From positions 587,519 through 651,518 of the forward strand of contig JACKAB010000005.1 of the NCBI GenBank assembly GCA_020635285.1: a stretch of 64,000 nt of DNA, read 5' to 3'. A program made the translations under genes and the position numbers. This DNA comes from Ignavibacteriales bacterium (GTDB lineage: Bacteria > Bacteroidota > Ignavibacteria > Ignavibacteriales > Melioribacteraceae). Shown here piece after piece: positions 58,297-64,000 of the stretch (positions within the stretch are counted from its first letter, which is position 1; every line of letters begins with the position of its first letter). The notes under the pieces are model-generated. The model was not told where the DNA came from, ran no database searches, and saw nothing but the letters and a program-made list of their open reading frames with translations.

Positions 58297-60717
58297 TTAT
58301 GAATTAGAATTTGTATAACCGTATTGATACTTTAAACTGCTGCCTTTTACTTCACAGTCATTTACTAAAACACCCAAAAAGTTAATATCTGTTGTTTTAA
58401 GTTCATTTACTGCCCAGCTAATGCTTTCTTTTTCTGTTTGTCCGGATCTTATAACTAATACTGTATCTTTTACAATCCTACCTAGCGATAAGGCATCAGA
58501 TAATCTTGTAATTGGCGGAGTATCCAAAATTACAAAATCGTAATATTCTAAGCTACTTAAAAGTTGTTTCATTCTATCTGAAGCTAAAATTTCACCGGAT
58601 ATATTTGAAAAAACGCCAGTTGGTAAAATATCAATATTCATTAATAAATTTGAATTTGTTGTAAGTTTTATAGGTTTATAAATATTTGGAGTTTCAGTTT
58701 TTTCAGTCAAATAATCAATTAAACCTGACGAATATTTTGGTAAGCCAAATGCTTCAGCAATACTTGGTTTTTTAATGTCGCAATCAATAAGTAAAACTTT
58801 TTTACCAGACTGTGCAATAGTTATTGCCAAGTTTGAAGAAACTGTCGATTTCCCGGCATCTTCTTCGCAGCTTGTAATCATAACTTTCTTTGGAAGATCT
58901 TTAATTTTAGCACTAAGCTTTGATTCCAGAGTTCTATAAGCCTCTTTGTATCTTAACTTATCATCCATCATACTTACAAATCTGTTTCTAACCGTATCTG
59001 TTTTAGCAACTGTGTTAGCAATATCTTTTTCATACGGTGGAATAACACTTAAAATAGGGAAGCTGAATTCTCTTTCAATATCATAAATGTCACTTACTTT
59101 TTTATCGTTATAATGGAAAACAAAAGCTCCAACTATTCCAAGTAATAAACCAAATAAACTTGCAAATAATAAATTTAATTTTTTGTTTGGAGCAATTGGT
59201 TTTATTGGCTCAATTGCTTTATCAAGAATAATTATATCCTGAAGTTTAGATAATTCAGCAACTCTCATTTCTTCGCGTTTTTGCAGAAGCAAAGTATACA
59301 TTTTTTCATATGCTTCTTTTTGACGCATTAAACTGGCCAGCTTACTTTCTTGTTCAGGTAATTTTTCTAAATCAGCAGAGTACTTTGCTATTATGCTATT
59401 TATATTTTCCTGCTTATTCTTAAGTGAATTTGATATAATTCTAAAAGCGGTTAGTGTATTATTATTATACTTAGAAAGCTCTTCCTTAATTCTGCTTATT
59501 TGCTCATCAATAAGAATAACATCAAGTTGCATTTCAGTTCGTTTTTGCAAAAGTTCAATTCTCTTTAGCTCTGCATTTGTAAGCTCTTTTAGTAAATTCA
59601 TAAACGGAGAATCATATGATGAATATTGCTCGGGAGTTAAATATGTCTGATCAACATAGCCATCATCAACCATTTGTTTTTCTATGCTGCGTAATTTATT
59701 TTTATATTCACCTAAAGATAAATCCGTTTTTAACTTTTCCGATTCTAAATTACTGAGAAACGTAACAAGCTGTTTTGATTGTTCATCAATTTGAGCAATT
59801 TTTTCAGTTGACTTAAAATAACTTAAATCATTTTCTGCATTCTCTAAGTTATGTGCTACTTCTTTTAGCCGATCATCAATAAATTTGAATGAATATTTTA
59901 TATTGTCTTTTTGAATATCAATTCTGCTTTGTCTGTATTGTTCAGCCAAAACATTTGCAATTTCCGTAGTTGTATAAGGGTAATTTGATCTTGCAAAAAG
60001 TTCAAAAATATTTGTCTTTATTTTTTTCTCTGTAAATACATTTTGATATAAATTGTCAAGAACATCGTTATAATCTAAAGACTCAAAATGGATTTCACTG
60101 CCTAAACTATTGCTTTTCCAGCTTACATTTACTTTCCATTCTGAAGAAGAAATGTTTGAGTAAGTTTTCCCATCATTAATAACTCTTTCATTGTATGAAT
60201 TTATTATGTCTATATCATTATTACTTTTACCGAGAATTTTAAATTCTGCTGGTTTAGTATAGAGCCCAATGCATAAGCTGCTAATTTCAGGGAAGGTTGC
60301 CGGATAATCGTTTAGTTCATATTTGTGCTGATACTCGGCTAATGGAAGATCGATAACTGTTACGGTTCCGTCCGCTTCAACAATTTTATTGATATTAATA
60401 TTTAGTGAAAGTTCATCAATTACTTTGTCTAGAACTTGACGTGTTGTAACAAGCTGCATTTCTGTTTCAAGTTCATCTTGGGTTCTGCCGCTTAGTATAG
60501 TTCTTATAATATCATCATCTTTTTGATCTGACAAAATTTCTTTTTTTAGTAAAACAGAAGATTGATAAACCGGAGACTTAAAAATATTAAATAAGAAAGC
60601 CGCAATAATTGAAAGAAGAATTATTGCTAAAATAATAAATTTTCTCTGGCTTAAAACTCTCAAAATTTCTTTTAGAGAAATATCTGTTTTGTTTTGTTTG
60701 TGTTTATGTTCGCTCAT
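58297..60717 (-). CDS. Wzc-type polysaccharide co-polymerase and tyrosine autokinase
   Basis: 806 residues. N-terminal Wzz domain: membrane helix at ~31-51 (FIILAIILLSIIAAFLFN), a long coiled coil at ~265-470 and a second membrane helix (LLFASLFGLLLGIVGAFVFHY). Cytoplasmic BY-kinase domain with Walker A SCEEDAGKSTVSSNLAITIA, Walker A' VLLIDCDIKKPSIAEAFGLP and Walker B FVILDTPPITRLSDAL. The C-terminus has Tyr residues (KYQYGYTNSNS) where Wzc proteins autophosphorylate, though fewer than in E. coli. It controls chain length and export together with Wza, whose gene precedes it by 27 bases. Confidence 0.92.
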   Translation of the reverse strand: MSEHKHKQNKTDISLKEILRVLSQRKFIILAIILLSIIAAFLFNIFKSPVYQSSVLLKKEILSDQKDDDIIRTILSGRTQDELETEMQLVTTRQVLDKVIDELSLNININKIVEADGTVTVIDLPLAEYQHKYELNDYPATFPEISSLCIGLYTKPAEFKILGKSNNDIDIINSYNERVINDGKTYSNISSSEWKVNVSWKSNSLGSEIHFESLDYNDVLDNLYQNVFTEKKIKTNIFELFARSNYPYTTTEIANVLAEQYRQSRIDIQKDNIKYSFKFIDDRLKEVAHNLENAENDLSYFKSTEKIAQIDEQSKQLVTFLSNLESEKLKTDLSLGEYKNKLRSIEKQMVDDGYVDQTYLTPEQYSSYDSPFMNLLKELTNAELKRIELLQKRTEMQLDVILIDEQISRIKEELSKYNNNTLTAFRIISNSLKNKQENINSIIAKYSADLEKLPEQESKLASLMRQKEAYEKMYTLLLQKREEMRVAELSKLQDIIILDKAIEPIKPIAPNKKLNLLFASLFGLLLGIVGAFVFHYNDKKVSDIYDIEREFSFPILSVIPPYEKDIANTVAKTDTVRNRFVSMMDDKLRYKEAYRTLESKLSAKIKDLPKKVMITSCEEDAGKSTVSSNLAITIAQSGKKVLLIDCDIKKPSIAEAFGLPKYSSGLIDYLTEKTETPNIYKPIKLTTNSNLLMNIDILPTGVFSNISGEILASDRMKQLLSSLEYYDFVILDTPPITRLSDALSLGRIVKDTVLVIRSGQTEKESISWAVNELKTTDINFLGVLVNDCEVKGSSLKYQYGYTNSNS

Positions 60718-60744
60718 TTTTATAACCCTTATGCTCTAAACTTT

Positions 60745-61344
60745 TTATCTAAATAAACTTGCAATAGCAACTAAAACTGTTACGCCCGAAATTAGAACTG
60801 TAGCATCTCTTGCACCAACCCACCAAGTTCTTGGTACATAAACTTTATCGCCGGATTCAATTCCAATATCAGCTAAATTATTTTCACCTTCCAAATAGGA
60901 TTCAATATCTAACTCCAATTGAGTATCATTTCTTATAACTATCATATCATCAATGTCAGAGTCTTTTGTTTCTCCACCTGCTAATGCAATAAGGTCAGAA
61001 ACTGTTTCAAAACCGCTTAAGTAATAAACGCCAGGTTTGCCAACTTCTCCAAGAATATCAATTCTGTACAAAGATTGAACACTTATTTCAGGATCTCTAT
61101 AAATTTTAGAGTACTCACTAATTATTTGATCATGTAATTCACTAAAATCTCTGTCAGTCGAATTGATCATTCCTAGATAAGGCAGTTGAATTTTGCCGTT
61201 TTCTTGAATAAAATAATCACCCTTTATTGGTTCCGGAATATTGTAAAAATTTATCCTTATGCCATCGCCTGGTTTTAATATTTGTCCAAAAATATTAATT
61301 GAGAGAAACACGATTAAAACTGCGAGCAACTTAATATTTTTCAT
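60745..61344 (-). CDS. Wza-like polysaccharide export protein
   Basis: 199 residues with a signal peptide (LLAVLIVFLSINIFGQ). A Poly_export domain (LKPGDGIRINFYNIPEP, then GKIQLPYLGMINSTDRDFSELHDQII) is followed by an SLBB domain (IDILGEVGKPGVYYLSGFETVSDLIALAGG). It ends in a hydrophobic segment (TVLISGVTVLVAIASLF), which may be a membrane anchor. Short compared with E. coli Wza (about 380), as is common in this group. First gene of the wza-wzc transcription unit, with a Crp/Fnr-type box upstream. Confidence 0.88.
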   Translation of the reverse strand: MKNIKLLAVLIVFLSINIFGQILKPGDGIRINFYNIPEPIKGDYFIQENGKIQLPYLGMINSTDRDFSELHDQIISEYSKIYRDPEISVQSLYRIDILGEVGKPGVYYLSGFETVSDLIALAGGETKDSDIDDMIVIRNDTQLELDIESYLEGENNLADIGIESGDKVYVPRTWWVGARDATVLISGVTVLVAIASLFR

Positions 61345-61431
61345 AATTCACTTTTATTTTATTTGAAAGTTCACGATTTAAGTCTAAAATAAAATCACAT
61401 ACACAAATAAATATAATTTAATTTATTTAGT

Positions 61432-61447
61432 TGTGATTTAGGACAAA
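61432..61447 (-). promoter_or_regulatory. Crp/Fnr-geometry box upstream of wza
   Basis: On the minus strand TTTGT-CCTAAA-TCACA, ending 88 bases before the wza start codon. A further TCACA half-site on the plus strand (61395-61399) lies nearer the gene. Confidence 0.45.
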
Positions 61448-61498
61448 GTAATTTTGGTTATTTAATTAAAACGAGACAATCAAATGGGTTTGAAAAAA

Positions 61499-62812
61499 TT
61501 ACAAAGAATTTTGAAATGAACGCTGCTCATTTAATTGTTTAAGCTTTTCAACTACTTCATTGGCTAGACCGGTACTAGCATTCCAAGAAGTAATATTTGG
61601 ATAAACTTGGGCAGAGGTTGCCAAGAATATATTCGTACCATTTAAGCGCATATCTGGTTTTATTTTTGAATAACCTAGCGGATAAATAGGTTCCACGAAA
61701 GGTGCTTTAAAAATTTTAATATCATCAATATCAGCTTCAGTAAAATTTAAATCGGGATAAAGATTTAGCAGTTGCTTTTTCCATCTTTCCGCAATTGTGT
61801 TTTCATCTTCTTTAAATAAATCAGAATCTCTATGGCAATACTTCATAACATACACCATATTCTTATTGCCGTATTGTGCTTTATCAACAAGCTCGGTCAT
61901 TTCAACAACTCCATCAAATTCTGTATTGGAATTAACTACAGGAGTCCAGTAATAATTATCAAGCGGCCTATTTAAGAAAAATAATGCATTAACTACGCCT
62001 TGATAGGTAAGCTTTGGGTCTCTAAAGCTATTTTCAAATTTTGTACCTTTAACAATTTCAGCAAATTGCGGAAGGGGAATTGTTGATACTATATAATCAG
62101 CATTTATTGTTTCATTTTCTAAAACTACATCAATGGTATTTCCATTTTCAATCAGCTTTTTTACCGGTGAGTTTAGTTTAATATTTGCACCGAGCTTAAT
62201 AATACCGTTTGCCGCAGCATCAATAAACCCTTTTAATCCGCATTTAAGATAACCGCGGGTAGCAACATTTTTTTCTCTCCCTAACCGTTGCCAAATGTAT
62301 AAAGAGGGAAGATTACCTGAATGATCTCCGAACTTTGAAAGAAATAATTGTTTTAAGATTTTATTCCAAATATTTGCGCCGTAAAGTTTCTTAAACCAAG
62401 TCTCTATAGGAAGATTATCTAAGTCTTTTCCTTTTCCCAAATATCTTATTGATACGCTCACAATTCCAAAACGTAATCTTTCAAAAAAAGAAATTGGTTT
62501 GAACTTTAATAAATCCATTGGGGTATTAAAAGAAAATCTCTTACCGTCAACTATAAAGCCCATTCGTGTTGGCTTCCAATAGAGTTGATCTGTCAAACCA
62601 ATATCATTAATGAGTTTTAGTAAAGGATTATCTGAAGGCATTTGACAATGATAAAATTTATCTACCCATTGCTCATTATGTTTAAAGTATGTGCCTAATC
62701 CACCGAGCTGAGAGCCGGCTTCTAACAGTGTAACTTTGTATCCTTCTTTTGCAAGTTTATGAGCAGCCGCAATTCCGGCAATTCCGCCTCCAATAACAAC
62801 AACATTTTTCAT
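61499..62812 (-). CDS. FAD-dependent amine oxidase/protoporphyrinogen oxidase-like protein
   Basis: 437 residues. The dinucleotide-binding start VVVIGGGIAGIAAAHKLAKEGYKVTLLEAGSQLGGLGTYF gives the GxGxxG and downstream Glu for FAD. The C-terminal TNIFLATSAQVYPNITSWNASTGLANEV closes the flavin site. Members of this group beside surface-polysaccharide glycosyltransferases are sometimes UDP-galactopyranose-mutase-like or lipid desaturase-like; nothing here decides between these. Three bases after the GT2 gene, so co-transcribed with it. Confidence 0.75.
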   Translation of the reverse strand: MKNVVVIGGGIAGIAAAHKLAKEGYKVTLLEAGSQLGGLGTYFKHNEQWVDKFYHCQMPSDNPLLKLINDIGLTDQLYWKPTRMGFIVDGKRFSFNTPMDLLKFKPISFFERLRFGIVSVSIRYLGKGKDLDNLPIETWFKKLYGANIWNKILKQLFLSKFGDHSGNLPSLYIWQRLGREKNVATRGYLKCGLKGFIDAAANGIIKLGANIKLNSPVKKLIENGNTIDVVLENETINADYIVSTIPLPQFAEIVKGTKFENSFRDPKLTYQGVVNALFFLNRPLDNYYWTPVVNSNTEFDGVVEMTELVDKAQYGNKNMVYVMKYCHRDSDLFKEDENTIAERWKKQLLNLYPDLNFTEADIDDIKIFKAPFVEPIYPLGYSKIKPDMRLNGTNIFLATSAQVYPNITSWNASTGLANEVVEKLKQLNEQRSFQNSL

Positions 62813-62815
62813 AAG

Positions 62816-63685
62816 CTATATTCTTCTTGGACTTGGTGAAACTCTATCTCTAATGCCAAGCTTAAGATATTGCATCATAGTTTTGGAAAGTTTTAATTTA
62901 CTCGCACCTAGTTTTCTATCATATCTTAAGAAGAAAGGAATCTCTACAATTTTAGGTGACCAATGTCTTAACTTAAGAAGCAGTTCAACCATGCAGGCAA
63001 AGCCCTGTTCATGGATAAGTGTTTCTCCATAATGGAAAGAAACTTTTTGTAGAAGGCTTACACGATAAGCTCTATAACCGCTTGTAAAATCTTGAATATC
63101 ATTTAACGGTAAAAGAGTTTTGAAAACAAAACTTGCGCCGCGTGAAAGTAATCTTCTAAAAGGAGGAGCACTTTCATCGTTACCTCCAGCAACAAAACGG
63201 GATGCAATAACAATATCAGCTCCGGCTTCAATTTTTGTAATCATCTGGTCCATTAAAGTAACATCGTGTGTATCATCTGCATCCATAATTATAACAATAT
63301 CATTATGATTTGCCTGAGATAGTGCTTCTTTAATTCCGGTCTGGACTGCTTGACCTAAACCCATATTCTTTTCATGATTAACTAAAGTCAAATTTAAATT
63401 TTCAGTGGTGTTACTTGTAACATCTGCTGTGTTATCTGCAGAGCCATCATTTACAACCACAACATTTACCTTAACATTGTGAGAAGATTTAAGTTCTGCA
63501 ATTCGCCTAAGCAAATTTGGTAATGATTCTTCTTCATTATATGCGGGTAGTACAAAAAATACATTTTCAACTTTTGTACTAGTTAATGTAGAGTCACTCT
63601 CAATAGTCTGAGACTTAGAAAAAGTTTTTTGATTTACCATAGCATTTAGAAAAAGATTTTCCGTTAATGTTTTTGTAACAACCAT
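62816..63685 (-). CDS. polyprenyl-phosphate sugar transferase-like glycosyltransferase family 2
   Basis: 289 residues. After a 40-residue leader without clear signal it has VFFVLPAYNEEESLPNLLRRI, VVVNDGSADNTADVT, IVIIMDADDTHD (DxD) and GADIVIASRFVAGG, the dolichol-phosphate-mannose synthase-like pattern. It lacks the C-terminal membrane pair of the larger members. It may charge undecaprenyl phosphate with a sugar, possibly supplying the GT-C-like protein downstream. Internal Met codons could be the true start, for example the Met at residue 16. Confidence 0.82.
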   Translation of the reverse strand: MVVTKTLTENLFLNAMVNQKTFSKSQTIESDSTLTSTKVENVFFVLPAYNEEESLPNLLRRIAELKSSHNVKVNVVVVNDGSADNTADVTSNTTENLNLTLVNHEKNMGLGQAVQTGIKEALSQANHNDIVIIMDADDTHDVTLMDQMITKIEAGADIVIASRFVAGGNDESAPPFRRLLSRGASFVFKTLLPLNDIQDFTSGYRAYRVSLLQKVSFHYGETLIHEQGFACMVELLLKLRHWSPKIVEIPFFLRYDRKLGASKLKLSKTMMQYLKLGIRDRVSPSPRRI

Positions 63686-63751
63686 TTTATTCCTTTTTTA
63701 CCTAGTTAATTTTAACTTGAAAACAAATGTAAAGAAGTTAAAATGATTGTT

Positions 63752-63767
63752 TGTGATGTGAAACAAA
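63752..63767 (-). promoter_or_regulatory. Crp/Fnr-geometry box upstream of the GT2/FAD pair
   Basis: On the minus strand TTTGT-TTCACA-TCACA, ending 67 bases before the start codon at 63685. Confidence 0.4.
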
Positions 63768-64000
63768 AGTTTAGTTATTTTTTAATCATAATGGGATTCA
63801 ATTAAACTCATCAATAATTATAGTCAAAAATACGTAAAATTATTTTATCTTAAAATCAAACAATAAGTTTTTAAAAAATTTTAATAAATGTACTTATTTA
63901 GGTTGTATACAATTTAAAAATTTCTATAACAATTTAGAAAATGCTGAGACGACTTTGATATTAAATGTAGTTTAATCACCATTCTTGATGCTAAATCTAT
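63768..64000. other. AT-rich end of window without a gene
   Basis: No ORF of useful length, hairpin with T-tract or RNA gene is visible here. Together with 63686-63767 it forms the upstream region of the GT2 gene; the next gene lies outside the window. Confidence 0.5.

Noticed and set aside
1..64000. CRISPR arrays, insertion sequences, prophage, toxin-antitoxin or defence genes
   Set aside because: No regularly spaced repeats, transposase, integrase or defence-family motifs were seen in any frame.

Overview
The window is AT-rich bacterial chromosome, most likely from the Ignavibacteriota (the Ignavibacteriales side of the Bacteroidota/Chlorobi group). The main clue is a type IX secretion C-terminal sorting domain with the YPNPFNPATTI motif on a secreted protein at 44-46 kb. 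Supporting clues are Bacteroidota-style secreted polysaccharide enzymes, good TTGACA/TATTAT-type promoters and a CIRCE-controlled groESL. No rRNA, tRNA, CRISPR array, insertion sequence or phage gene was seen.

Layout. 1-13.9 kb: a pectin / rhamnogalacturonan-I utilisation locus. It holds a PcRGLX/YetA-type lyase (left edge, partial), a DUF4861 lipoprotein, a YesU-like DUF1961 protein, a 683-residue unrecognised secreted protein, two GH28-type beta-helix proteins, two GH105 unsaturated-uronyl hydrolases, a CBM9-PKD protein and a PL22-type oligogalacturonide lyase. Nearly all carry export signals, so they would work outside the cytoplasm: lyases cut the polymer, GH28 trims galacturonate, and PL22/GH105 finish the unsaturated oligomers. 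13.9-19.2 kb: assorted housekeeping genes (VOC protein, TerB-like protein, DUF819 and POT transporters, GmhA, YhhN). 19.35-30.9 kb: one long branched-chain amino acid operon, ilvD-ilvB-ilvN-ilvC-leuB-leuA-leuC-leuD-cimA. It is preceded by a canonical promoter and a short ORF whose last 18 sense codons are almost all Ile/Leu/Val, a clear candidate attenuator leader. Citramalate synthase supplies the threonine-independent route to isoleucine; its frame carries an in-frame TAA.

31-41 kb: a WG-repeat protein, a Crp/Fnr regulator, groES-groEL with CIRCE, a minus-strand run plsY-htrA-purB-bcp, and glycogen phosphorylase. 41-50.7 kb: a UDP-sugar dehydrogenase, WecB, and three tandem paralogous secreted polysaccharide-deacetylase-like proteins. 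50.7-63.7 kb (minus strand): an exopolysaccharide locus with a GT2/FAD oxidoreductase pair, Wza, Wzc, a GT-C-like membrane protein, a DUF354 protein, an alpha/alpha-toroid protein, Wzx, Wzy and another GT2.

Two observations stand out. First is the ilv/leu leader peptide. Second is a recurring Crp/Fnr-geometry box (roughly TTGW-N6-TCAC) 59-88 bp upstream of ten genes, including crp itself, the dehydrogenase, wecB, all three deacetylase paralogues and the two polysaccharide transcription units. This suggests an undescribed exopolysaccharide regulon controlled by the regulator encoded in the window.

Caution: many genes are broken by single-base indels, mostly a base missing from an A, T or G run, and three have in-frame stops. 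The pattern looks more like uncorrected sequencing error in a draft assembly than genuine decay. I give each broken gene as one feature over its full extent and describe the breaks.
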